12,433 nucleotides of DNA from Chloroflexota bacterium (GCA_021801545.1 JAJYXX010000367.1:1-12433), one strand, 5' to 3'; positions 5,115 through 11,896 are shown, counted from the stretch's first letter. Program-made: numbers and translations. The notes: a model not told the origin generated them from the letters alone.

Positions 5115-6706
5115 CCGCCCGCGACAAGATGCGCGCGCCGACCTCCGTTCCGCGAGAAACGCCGATCGACGAGGAGCCCACGCTCGCGGCGCTCGCAGCC
5201 GAGGCCGAGACGAACGATCCACCTGGCACGTCGATGCGCTACCAGAACGCGACCCCGGAGGAGCGGCAGCGCGCCCTGGCCCGTGCCGCGGAGGAGCGCG
5301 CCGAGCGCAAGGCATCGCATGATCGACAGCGCGACGCGATGCTCCCGGCCGACTGGGCCGAGTACCTCCGGACCGCCCCGCCCGAGGTCCAGGCGATCTA
5401 CAGCGACACCCCGGGGCCCAAGCCTGGGGCGGCCGGGGTCGGCCCGGGCGGCCGGGCTTCGCGGTCGCGGATCGTCCGCCTCGGCGACGTCAAGCCCGAG
5501 CGGGTCGAGTGGCTCTGGCCCGCCCGGATCCCGCTCGGCAAGCTGACCATCCTTGACGGTGACCCCGGGCTCGGCAAGTCAACGATCAGCGTAGACCTCG
5601 CCGCCCGCGTCTCGACCAGCCGGCCGATGCCCGGCGAGACGACCGCCCGACCATCGGCCGGCGTCATCCTCATGTCGGCCGAGGATGGGCTGGCCGACAC
5701 GATCCGCCCACGGCTCGACGCGGCCGGGGCCGATGTGTCGCGTGTCGTGGCGCTCGTGGGCATCGTGGCCGGCGACGGGACCGAACGGCTGCCGACGCTC
5801 CCCGGCGACCTCGCCCCGCTGGAGGCCGCGATCGTCGAGAACGGGGCGGCGCTCGTGGTCGTCGATGTCCTCATGGCCTATCTGTCGGCCGACGTGAACG
5901 CGCATCGGGACCAGGACGTCCGGGGCGCCCTCGCGCAGCTTGCCGCGGTCGCCGAGCGGACCGGGGCCGCGATCGTCGTCCTCCGGCATCTGAACAAGTC
6001 GGCCGGCGGCCCGGCCGTCTATCGCGGAGGCGGGAGCATCGGCATCATCGGGGCCGCCCGCTCGGCGCTCGTGGTGGGCCGCGATCCCGACGACGAGGAG
6101 CGGTTTGTCCTGGCCGTCACGAAAGCGAACCTCGCCCCGCTCGCCCCGTCGCTCGCCTATCGGATCGTCGACCGCAATGGGTCCGGGGCGATCGAATGGG
6201 CAGGCGTCACGACGCACACCGCGGCGCAGCTCCTGGCCGTCCAGAGTGCCGAGGCCGACGACGACCGGGGCGCGCTCGGCGAGGCCGAGGAAGTCCTGTT
6301 GACGATCCTCGCCGAGGGTCCGGTCCCGGTCAAGCTGGTACAGCGTGAGGCTCGGGAGGCGGGCATCGCTGACCGGACGCTGAGGCGGGCCACCGAGGCG
6401 CTGGGAGTCATCCGCCGGAAGGTCGGCAAGCCCGGAGAGTCCGGCCAGCGGTGGGAATGGTCGCTCCCCGAAGGTGGCCAAGAAACCCCGAAGGTGGCCA
6501 ACCCCGCGGGATGGTCATCTTCGGCCAATCTTGGCCACCTTCGCGCCGAGGAGGTCGTCGACGACGATCCCCCACCGGAGCCGCCCGGCGACCCGACGAC
6601 CGCCTACGTGGCACCGATCCGCTGCGACGAGTACCAGGCCCACCAGTCATTCCACCGGCGCGTCGGGGGCGGCTGGGTCTGTGACGCCTGCGAGGCGACG
6701 GCATGA
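5111..6706 (+). CDS. RepA-like RecA-fold ATPase / replicative helicase (AAA_25 type)
   Basis: 531 residues. The central RecA-like domain (about 120-365) opens with IPLGKLTILDGDPGLGKST, the Walker A at 150-158; Walker B is ALVVVDVLM with Asp252, and a RHLNKSAGG...RGGGSIGIIGAARSAL segment (about 292-320) is typical of the hexameric RepA/DnaB-like family of plasmids and phages. A winged-helix-like stretch follows (about 390-450, TILAEGPVPVKLVQREAREAGIADRTLRRATEALGV). The C-terminus has a possible zinc knuckle (C505, H511, C524, C527). The N-terminal 115 residues are charged and probably flexible. It likely unwinds or loads at the element's replication origin. The start at 5111 is chosen from the ATGA overlap with the preceding gene; its own stop overlaps the next start (6703). 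Its 3' end contains direct and inverted DNA repeats. Confidence 0.88.
   Translation: MTARDKMRAPTSVPRETPIDEEPTLAALAAEAETNDPPGTSMRYQNATPEERQRALARAAEERAERKASHDRQRDAMLPADWAEYLRTAPPEVQAIYSDTPGPKPGAAGVGPGGRASRSRIVRLGDVKPERVEWLWPARIPLGKLTILDGDPGLGKSTISVDLAARVSTSRPMPGETTARPSAGVILMSAEDGLADTIRPRLDAAGADVSRVVALVGIVAGDGTERLPTLPGDLAPLEAAIVENGAALVVVDVLMAYLSADVNAHRDQDVRGALAQLAAVAERTGAAIVVLRHLNKSAGGPAVYRGGGSIGIIGAARSALVVGRDPDDEERFVLAVTKANLAPLAPSLAYRIVDRNGSGAIEWAGVTTHTAAQLLAVQSAEADDDRGALGEAEEVLLTILAEGPVPVKLVQREAREAGIADRTLRRATEALGVIRRKVGKPGESGQRWEWSLPEGGQETPKVANPAGWSSSANLGHLRAEEVVDDDPPPEPPGDPTTAYVAPIRCDEYQAHQSFHRRVGGGWVCDACEATA
6466..6543. repeat. Direct and inverted repeats around CGAAGGTGGCCAA inside the rep gene
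   Basis: CCCCGAAGGTGGCCAA occurs exactly at 6466-6481 and 6486-6501, one copy every 20 bp. Its 13-base core CGAAGGTGGCCAA recurs inverted at 6531-6543. The spacing of about two helical turns and a palindromic TGGCCA core fit a protein-binding array such as iterons or an autoregulatory operator. They lie in the low-complexity 3' part of the gene where the protein is poorly constrained. Confidence 0.6.
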
Positions 6707-7107
6707 GCCACCGGAACCGGCCCTGCCGATCACCCGAGCGCCTCCGGCCGATGGCCGGCCCACGGGGAGCGCCCGCCCCGCTCATCGTCGAGCTCGCGGC
6801 CAACGCGCCGTCGTATGTACTGGCCGCGGCTGAGGCGGCCGTTCGGGCCGTGGCGCCGCTCACCGTGGTCGAGCTCGTCCGGGTCCGCGCCATGACCCTG
6901 CCCAGGGGCGAGACGCTCCGGATCCGGGTCCGCCCGCACGGCCTGCGCCACGCGGCGATCACCGAGGCGCTCGCCCTCACCGGGGGCGACCTACGCGCGG
7001 TCGGCCGCTACAGCCGCCATCGCGACCTGCGCGTCCTCGCCCTCTACGACGACTCCCGGGCCGACCTCGCCGGTGAAGTCGCCCGCAAGGTGGCAGGCTC
7101 GTTGTGA
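6703..7107 (+). CDS. Stand-alone C-terminal half of a tyrosine recombinase
   Basis: 134 residues. The last 60 match the end of the tyrosine recombinase catalytic domain: RPHGLRHAAITEAL with His79 and Arg82, SRHRD with His106, and ALYDDSR with Tyr115 nine residues after it. The first catalytic Arg (TG-x-R box) and the beta-hairpin Lys have no counterpart: residues 1-70 are unrelated (LIVELAANAPSYVLAAAEAAVRAV...). So it cannot be a complete recombinase on its own. It has an intact frame, good codon bias and an ATGA overlap with the rep gene, which argues for a maintained small protein more than for debris. It may be a partner or regulator of the full integrase, a DNA-binding factor, or a domesticated remnant. 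Confidence 0.75.
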   Translation: MSHRNRPCRSPERLRPMAGPRGAPAPLIVELAANAPSYVLAAAEAAVRAVAPLTVVELVRVRAMTLPRGETLRIRVRPHGLRHAAITEALALTGGDLRAVGRYSRHRDLRVLALYDDSRADLAGEVARKVAGSL

Positions 7108-7363
7108 GCCCGGCCCGCTGCCCCGGGGGACCCGAGGGGGTCCGCGCCCGCCCCGCCCGAGCGGGAGCCCTGGGACCTGCGCGGGAGACACCCGGACCGG
7201 GGGCCTGCGCCCACCCCCTCCCCTCTTTCCCTGGGCTCGGGCCAGGTTCGCGCCAGCCGGTCCGGGGCGCCGAACAGGACGCGGCGTCGGCTCGCGCCAA
7301 GAGCAGAGCGTCTCGCGCCAGGTGCGGCCCTGGTTCGCGCCGCCACTGTCCCGGGCCTGCGCC
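7108..7363. other. 256-bp non-coding spacer between recombinase fragment and AAA+ gene
   Basis: No convincing coding frame. Near its left end are CCCCGGGG (7121-7128) and the hairpin GGACCC-GAGG-GGGTCC (7128-7143), without a T tract. Its right half holds the TCGCGCC repeat array. A long frame through it from GTG 7073 lacks coding character before 7364. Confidence 0.6.
7248..7341 (+). repeat. Four phased TCGCGCC repeats (iteron-like; candidate origin or operator)
   Basis: TCGCGCC occurs at 7248-7254, 7292-7298, 7313-7319 and 7335-7341; the first three extend to TCGCGCCA. Start-to-start spacings are 44, 21 and 22 bp, i.e. about two or four helical turns, so all copies face the same side of the DNA. 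Four exact 7-mers in 94 bp exceed chance even in this GC-rich sequence. They end 22 bp before the ATG of the AAA+ gene. Confidence 0.65.
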
Positions 7364-9436
7364 ATGCTGAGCGCCGGACTCGACCAGGCGATCCTGCCCC
7401 TGCTCGCCGCCGGCCAAACGCGGAGCGAGTCGATCGCCGCGGCCCTCGGGGTTCCGGTCCGGACGGTCCAGCGCCGACTCGGCCGGCTCAGGGCACGCGG
7501 GTTCGTCGAGTCGCGTTCCCGGGGGACCTGGCGACTCACCGGAGCCGGCCAGCGTGCCGCGCTCACGGCGACCGTCCCAGAACCGGTCGGCGCTCTGAAC
7601 GCCCTCGAGGCGCTCCCGGGCGAGCACCGCGCCGTCCTGCGCCTGGTCGAGGATGCCGTCGTCGCCCGGCGCGCCCTCGAGGCGGTCCACCCGACGAACT
7701 GGCCCGGCTTCGTGCTCCTGGGCCCGACGAAGACCGGGAAGACGCTCCTCGGCTCGCTCGCGGCCCGCCGGTTCGGCCTCCAGCCGACCGAGGTGATCCG
7801 GCTGCTGATGATGGAGACCCCGGGGAGCCTGCTGGGGCGCCGGGTGCAGGATGGCGCCGAGGCGTGGCGGACCGTGCCCAGTCCCCCCCTCGGGCTCCCG
7901 CTCGTCGTCCTCGACGAGTACGACAAGGCGTCGCCCGAGCTCCGCCAGGCGGCCTTCACGTACCTGGCCGGCGCGTCGAGCTACCTCGTGGAGGGTATGA
8001 CCCTCGAGGTCCACGCGACCGCGATCGTCACGCTCAACGACGACGGCGCCCTCGCCAGGCTCCTGCCTGACTCGTACCTGCGCCGATCGGTCGTCCTCGA
8101 TACGAGCGCCCTCGTCGACGCGACCGCCGACCTCGACGAGACCGCCCGGGTCCTCGCCCGGGCCTCGCTCCCCCGGATCGCGGCCGCTCTGGCCCCGCCC
8201 GCGGCCGAGCTCCCCGAAGCGGCCCGCGCCCTGCTCCGGAGCGTCCTGCGGGCGTGTCTGACCGACCGGGGCTGGGGCCTCGTCGACGTCGAGGCGATCG
8301 CCCGCCTCGCCCTCGGACGCTGGGCGCAGGAGCCCGCCGATCCCGGGGCCGCCGCGATCGCGGTTGCCGCCGACTACCTCCTCGTCACCGCGACCCGACC
8401 CGGCCTGGTCCAGGACGGCTGGGCGGCCCGCTTCGATGCAGCCGCAGGACGGCCCGGTGGGCCGATCGCGGCGGCCCTCGCTTCCGCCCGCGCCCGCCAG
8501 GCCACCGCGCAGGGCCGTCAGGTAGCGGCCGAACGGGCGGCCCTCGACGCCTCGCTCGAGCTCGCCGGGACCCGCGAGCGCCTGCGCGACGCGCTCGACC
8601 ACGCGCTCCGCACCGCGCCCCGGGGGCGCGAGCTCACCACTGGCGAGCGGGCGACGATCGCCGCGGCCCGCGGCAAGGCGCGTCCGCTCCGTGCGGCGAT
8701 CGCCGGCGCCCGGAGCCTCGACGCGCTCGGCGCGCTTGAGGCGGCCCTCGAGCGCGAGATCCTCGCCCCGCTCCGGACGGTCACGGCCGCCCTCGAGGGC
8801 CGCCGAGCGGCCGCCGAGCAGGCGCGCCGATCCGAGGTGGACGCGCGCCGGCGGTCAGCCGAACGGGCGAGGGCCGACCGCGCAGCGGTGCAGGCCGCTC
8901 ACCGCGCCGCGAAGAGCCGCCACGCTGAGCTTCAGCGCCTCTACCGGCGGGCCAGCACGAGCCCGGGAGAGGACGTCGGGGGCGAGCTCCTCGCCGCGCG
9001 CTGCCTGACGCAGCGGAGCGAGCAGTACGAGGAGGAGACGCTCCGCTCGATGGTCGGCCGCGGCATCCGCTCGCTCCTTGGATCGGCCAGCCCGCCGCCG
9101 GCGCCGGCCCCCGATCCGTGGGGGCCCTACCTGGCGCGTCGCCAGCCATCCCCGCCCGTGCCCTCGGGCCCCGAGCCGCGCTACGTGACGAAGACCCGGA
9201 CGTGGTATGAGGACCGCTCCGGCCGGCCGTACGGGGCGGGCGACCTTGTCGCCTGGGGCAGCGAGCCGGTCCGGATGGTCCTCGAGGCGGCTGCGGCGGC
9301 CGAGGGGCTGGCGCGGCTCAGCCTGCCCAAGCGCCGCGCCGGGACATCAGGCGTGCGGCCCGCCGCCCGACGGGCTGGCCGGTCCACCCCAGCTTCCCGC
9401 CCAGCCCCTCGGCCCCGGAGCGTCGGGGGTCGCTGA
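7364..9436 (+). CDS. wHTH + AAA+ ATPase + coiled-coil protein of unknown family
   Basis: 690 residues from ATG 7364, chosen because recognisable protein begins there and the upstream frame crosses the repeat array. Domain order: N-terminal winged HTH (about 5-65: TRSESIAAALGVPVRTVQRRLGRLRARGFVE); an AAA+ core (about 85-260) with Walker A GPTKTGKT (120-127), Walker B LVVLDEYDK (180-188), a sensor-1 Asn225 (IVTLND) and an arginine-finger-like LPDSYLRRSVVLD (234-246); a helical region; an Ala/Arg/Glu-rich coiled coil (about 370-530); then a Pro-rich linker, a short TRTWYEDRSGRPYG segment (about 611-624) and a basic tail. The core looks nearest to MoxR/AAA_5-like modules. It lacks FtsK/TraB signatures. 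A DNA-bound motor or initiator acting on the adjacent repeats is plausible. It is the largest gene of the element and I cannot assign a family. Confidence 0.8.
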   Translation: MLSAGLDQAILPLLAAGQTRSESIAAALGVPVRTVQRRLGRLRARGFVESRSRGTWRLTGAGQRAALTATVPEPVGALNALEALPGEHRAVLRLVEDAVVARRALEAVHPTNWPGFVLLGPTKTGKTLLGSLAARRFGLQPTEVIRLLMMETPGSLLGRRVQDGAEAWRTVPSPPLGLPLVVLDEYDKASPELRQAAFTYLAGASSYLVEGMTLEVHATAIVTLNDDGALARLLPDSYLRRSVVLDTSALVDATADLDETARVLARASLPRIAAALAPPAAELPEAARALLRSVLRACLTDRGWGLVDVEAIARLALGRWAQEPADPGAAAIAVAADYLLVTATRPGLVQDGWAARFDAAAGRPGGPIAAALASARARQATAQGRQVAAERAALDASLELAGTRERLRDALDHALRTAPRGRELTTGERATIAAARGKARPLRAAIAGARSLDALGALEAALEREILAPLRTVTAALEGRRAAAEQARRSEVDARRRSAERARADRAAVQAAHRAAKSRHAELQRLYRRASTSPGEDVGGELLAARCLTQRSEQYEEETLRSMVGRGIRSLLGSASPPPAPAPDPWGPYLARRQPSPPVPSGPEPRYVTKTRTWYEDRSGRPYGAGDLVAWGSEPVRMVLEAAAAAEGLARLSLPKRRAGTSGVRPAARRAGRSTPASRPAPRPRSVGGR

Positions 9437-9667
9437 ACGGGCCATCGGCCAGCGTCCGCGCTGTCACACTTTCCGCGGGGGTGGCCGTTCACTCGACCCA
9501 CGCGCCTCCGGCCGGCTCCGTCATCGCCGGATCGGGCGAGAGGGCCCGCCTGACGGGGCGGGGGCGAGCGGCCCGCGGCATACCCCGAGGACGTGCGCCT
9601 GACAGTCGAGCCACTCGGGACAAGATAGACTCGCGCTCGTCGTCCATCGACGGGCGGGAGGTCCACC

Positions 9668-9751
9668 ATGCGGGGGTTGTCGCAGCCAGCTCCGATTGTG
9701 GTCGCTCCGCTTGCCCTGCTCGTCCGCGGCGGCGGTCGGGGGGCCGCCTGA
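9668..9751 (+). CDS. Putative 27-residue leader peptide coupled to the small membrane protein
   Basis: The ATG at 9668 follows an excellent ribosome site GGGAGG (9656-9661, six-base spacing). The frame runs 27 codons (MRGLSQPAPIVVAPLALL...) and its TGA overlaps the next ATG as TGATG at 9749-9753. The downstream membrane-protein gene has no good site of its own, so this short ORF could deliver ribosomes to it. The alternative is that it is only a chance frame. The 231 bases before it (9437-9667) hold no gene; TAGACT at 9626-9631 is a weak -10 candidate. Confidence 0.35.
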   Translation: MRGLSQPAPIVVAPLALLVRGGGRGAA

Positions 9752-9948
9752 TGTTCACCGCTTTCGCCCTGCTCATCCTGGTCTGCATCGTCGGCGCGCT
9801 GTCGCTCCAGTCCGTGCTGTGCTGGTGGGCCAAGGAGGACCCGCCCCCGAGGCGGCAGGCCGTCACCGCCCTCGTCTTCGGTCTCGCGCTGCTCGCGCTC
9901 GCGGTCGTGGCCGACCTCGCGCGCTACGGCTTCTGGGACGCCGACTGA
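9751..9948 (+). CDS. Small two-helix membrane protein
   Basis: 65 residues: a first hydrophobic segment at about 4-26 (FALLILVCIVGALSLQSVLCWW), a short charged loop KEDPPPRRQ (28-36), a second segment at about 38-56 (VTALVFGLALLALAVVADL) and a short acidic end. The topology is a helical hairpin in the inner membrane. No family is recognised. Small hairpins of this kind occur in mobile elements as toxins, exclusion proteins or holin-like factors, but nothing here selects among these. It is probably translationally coupled to the 27-codon ORF before it, and it converges on the leftward gene beginning at 11051. Confidence 0.6.
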   Translation: MFTAFALLILVCIVGALSLQSVLCWWAKEDPPPRRQAVTALVFGLALLALAVVADLARYGFWDAD

Positions 9949-9956
9949 CGGACCCT

Positions 9957-9974
9957 CGCCGGGCCCGTCCGGCG
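9957..9974. terminator. Possible terminator hairpin between convergent genes
   Basis: CGCCGG-GCCCGT-CCGGCG is a perfect 6-bp stem with a 6-base loop, nine bases after the membrane-protein stop and about 40 bases before the end of the convergent leftward gene. Only a weak T-poor tail (GCCGTTAT) follows, so intrinsic termination is uncertain. Confidence 0.3.
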
Positions 9975-10016
9975 GCCGTTATCGTGGGCTCGCTAATGCG
10001 TGTTGTGAGGGTTCGC

Positions 10017-11051
10017 TCATCCAGCGCTGACGGTTAGCAGGTGGGCCCACAGGATCTGACGAGCGAACGGTTCGTAAAGCCCGTCCTGCGTCTCGGGCCG
10101 CAGCCAGCGACGCAGGGCGACCGCCGTCATTCCGGCGACGATGACCCGATCGGCGCCCACGGCGAGCTTGTCGCCCACCTGGAGCCACGTCTTTGCCATC
10201 CGAGCGTCTATCGGCTGCCAGGACAAGACGCTTGTGGTGACGACGTCGAGGACGACGCCGATGGCACATACGGCGAGCCCGTTGGAGGCGCTCACCATTG
10301 CCTCCGCCCGTGCCCGACCCTCGTCAGCGACAAGCTCATCGAATGCGACCGCCGTCGGATTGGGTCCGTCGCGGTTATGGAAGTCGTCGATCCCGATGAC
10401 TCCCGCCCATTCGATCGCTCCGATCCGGGCGAGCCCGTCGACGAAGGCAAGAACGGCCGGATCGCGCCCGAGTGCGGCGAACTCGCCGTCAGCAGGCGCC
10501 GGGAAGAGCGCCACATCGTGGAGGAACTTGGCGACCGGGCCGCCGGCCTCGGCGATCGTGACGCGTCCGACTGGGTCCGACTCCTGCGCCACCGCGGCAC
10601 TTGGGGGTTTCGATAGCTGGCGCAGCGACTCGCCGATCATCTGGACGCCCGCTGGTACCTCCCTCGCGGACAGGATGCCCTGCTCCAACGCGGCGACCGC
10701 CTCGTCAGGAGTGCCGACCCACTGGACGAAGTGGAAGAGGAGACCGCGCCGTTCGACGAAAACGAGAGAGGTATCGGGGCTGTAAGTCTCAGTGATGTAT
10801 CGCAGCACGTCGTGTGGAAGCTCCACCCTCTCGCCGCCGTCGAGATAGGCCTCGACGAACTTGGCGCCCTTGCGACCGAGGGAACCGATCCTCCCCCACT
10901 TGGTCGGCACTTGGCACTCCTCCGCCGCTACTACCGGCCAGCTGGCTGGTTCGGCTCGAGCGACGGCCACGGTGGCTTCCCTCCCGAGCCTAAGAATCGC
11001 AGAATAATCGACGCCTTCGCCGCTCGGCTCAGTGTGCTCAATATCGGGCAT
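10017..11051 (-). CDS. Leftward cargo gene of unknown function, lower GC
   Basis: 344 residues, the only leftward gene inside the element. Composition differs from its neighbours: G+C near 60% by eye with freer codon use (GAT, ATT, TCT, CTT, AGG), which suggests a separate origin. Seen: a region ERVELPHDVLRYITETYSPDTSLVFVERRGLLFHFVQWVGTPDEAV (about 74-119), a middle part with VIGIDDFHNRDGPNPTAVAFDEL (about 218-240), and one strongly hydrophobic stretch (258-278, GLAVCAIGVVLDVVTTSVL) that could be a buried or membrane helix. No catalytic motif is recognised. The ATG lies 24 bp from attR, directly downstream of the truncated tRNA, in the usual cargo position. No good ribosome site is seen. Accessory roles such as defence or exclusion are speculation. 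Confidence 0.75.
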   Translation of the reverse strand: MPDIEHTEPSGEGVDYSAILRLGREATVAVARAEPASWPVVAAEECQVPTKWGRIGSLGRKGAKFVEAYLDGGERVELPHDVLRYITETYSPDTSLVFVERRGLLFHFVQWVGTPDEAVAALEQGILSAREVPAGVQMIGESLRQLSKPPSAAVAQESDPVGRVTIAEAGGPVAKFLHDVALFPAPADGEFAALGRDPAVLAFVDGLARIGAIEWAGVIGIDDFHNRDGPNPTAVAFDELVADEGRARAEAMVSASNGLAVCAIGVVLDVVTTSVLSWQPIDARMAKTWLQVGDKLAVGADRVIVAGMTAVALRRWLRPETQDGLYEPFARQILWAHLLTVSAG

Positions 11052-11074
11052 GCTTCGCCGCTTTCAGGCCCGCG

Positions 11075-11116
11075 GCTCCCAAAGCACGTGCGTTGCCAGG
11101 CTACGCTACACCCCGG
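11075..11116. repeat. attR-type 42-bp repeat: truncated 5' half of tRNA-Pro
   Basis: Exact copy of 1510-1551. On the minus strand it starts with the tRNA acceptor 5' strand (C1 at 11115) and ends in the anticodon stem, after which the sequence no longer matches a tRNA: there is no T arm or acceptor 3' strand. It is therefore a scar and not a functional tRNA. Confidence 0.92.
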
Positions 11117-11137
11117 ATCCCGCGACGGCAGACCCTG

Positions 11138-11143
11138 AGGATA
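11138..11143 (-). promoter_or_regulatory. Possible -10 of the original tRNA-Pro promoter
   Basis: On the minus strand TATCCT lies 22 bases before tRNA position 1 of the right copy. No -35 is recognisable 17-18 bases further upstream. If this is the native promoter, it now reads through the half-tRNA into the leftward cargo gene. Confidence 0.25.
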
Positions 11144-11213
11144 TCGCACGTGAGGCAGCCGGGGCCGGAGGGCGACCACCTGGGCCACCACCGAGAACGA
11201 GCGCTTCCCACGC

Positions 11214-11744
11214 TCAAGCTCGAGAGCGCGCCTCCACATCGTGGTCGGCGAAGTACGGACGCCACGGGCCCGTGCCCCGGATGAACGACTGCATCACGGC
11301 ACGCTCCGCCTGGACGGTGTGCATCAGGTCGTGGCCGGCCCACTCGTGCAGCAGCTCGGCCAGGCTCACAGGACCCAGTTCGGCGTGGCGTGCCGTCCGG
11401 GAGAGATCTGATTCGGCCACGGTTGCGAGGATCGCCAGGCTCCGGGTGCGTATCCGGGAGAAGTGCGCGGCGAGCTCACGGACGTCCACGCGCGCGTCGG
11501 GTTTCGTCCCCTGGGTGTCCGGGTCGAACGCTGGAAAGTCCCGGCCCTCGAGGAACGCCCGGACGCGGACCGGAAAGGCCCACTGCTCGGTGTCCACGAG
11601 GTGCTGTAGGCACGATAGCGCCGACCATTCGCCCGGAGCCGGACTCCCGGCGAGGAGGTGCGCCGGAAACGCGTCGGTGAGGCTCTGCCAGCGGGCCGGC
11701 GTCGTGACGAGCACAGCCCGGGTCGCCGCGAGGAGATCGTCCAT
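11214..11744 (-). CDS. DinB-family (DinB_2/YfiT-like) protein
   Basis: 176 residues, the usual size of the DinB four-helix bundle, a metal-binding fold that includes thiol-dependent transferases. The metal triad is visible as His48 (LQHLVDTEQ), His138 and His142 (HEWAGHDLMHTVQAERAV). Other family features are PGEWSALSCLQHLVDTEQWAFPVRVRAFLEG (about 37-67) and an N-terminal helix ATRAVLVTTPARWQSL. The ATG has a good ribosome site (GAGGTG, about four bases upstream on the minus strand). It belongs to the host chromosome, follows rdgB in the same direction, and before the insertion ended about 98 bp upstream of the tRNA-Pro. The substrate is unknown. Confidence 0.85.
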   Translation of the reverse strand: MDDLLAATRAVLVTTPARWQSLTDAFPAHLLAGSPAPGEWSALSCLQHLVDTEQWAFPVRVRAFLEGRDFPAFDPDTQGTKPDARVDVRELAAHFSRIRTRSLAILATVAESDLSRTARHAELGPVSLAELLHEWAGHDLMHTVQAERAVMQSFIRGTGPWRPYFADHDVEARSRA

Positions 11745-11896
11745 GGTTCACCTCGGTGAGGAGCGATGAATGCGACGCGAACATCGTCGCACGTCGGCAG
11801 CCGTGTGCGGCGGGCGGCCAGCGCGGCGGACGGCCAGCCCGGCGGCTGATCGACCGTTCGGCGCCACCACGTCTCGCCCGGCGGCCGAGCTCGCAC
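11745..11896. other. Intergenic region between rdgB and the DinB-family gene
   Basis: 152 bp with GC-rich repeated short words (CGGCGGGCGGCC-like) and the DinB-gene ribosome site at its left end. No further gene or clear promoter was seen. Confidence 0.5.

Larger units (their letters stand above)
1510..11116. mobile_element. Integrative element in tRNA-Pro(TGG), 9,565 bp between att copies
   Basis: Bounded by the 42-bp repeat, with the integrase at the end next to the intact tRNA. Contents: tyrosine recombinase, XRE regulator, zinc-finger small proteins, RepA-like ATPase, recombinase C-terminal fragment, wHTH-AAA+ protein and a leftward cargo gene. This gene order recalls small integrating elements of high-GC bacteria such as AICE-type elements; pSAM2 also uses a tRNA-Pro. 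However, no FtsK/TraB translocase, relaxase or virion gene is recognised. Removing the element rejoins the leftward host genes rdgB, dinB-like, tRNA-Pro and LLM oxidoreductase. The predicted excised circle is 9,565 bp with one att copy. Confidence 0.9.

Noticed and set aside
7128..7143. GGACCC-GAGG-GGGTCC hairpin as a terminator after the recombinase fragment
   Set aside because: No T tract, and such stems are common in DNA of this GC content; noted only in the spacer entry.
7073..7363. N-terminal extension of the AAA+ gene from GTG 7073
   Set aside because: Overlaps the recombinase fragment and the repeat array and has no protein-like character before the ATG at 7364.
6977..8602. Minus-strand 541-codon frame opposite the AAA+ gene
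   Set aside because: Gly/Arg/Glu-rich shadow; the plus strand has Walker motifs and proper codon bias.
7364..9436. AAA+ protein as an FtsK/TraB-type conjugation translocase of an AICE
   Set aside because: Walker A context and surrounding motifs do not match FtsK/SpoIIIE; no gamma-like domain or membrane segment is seen.
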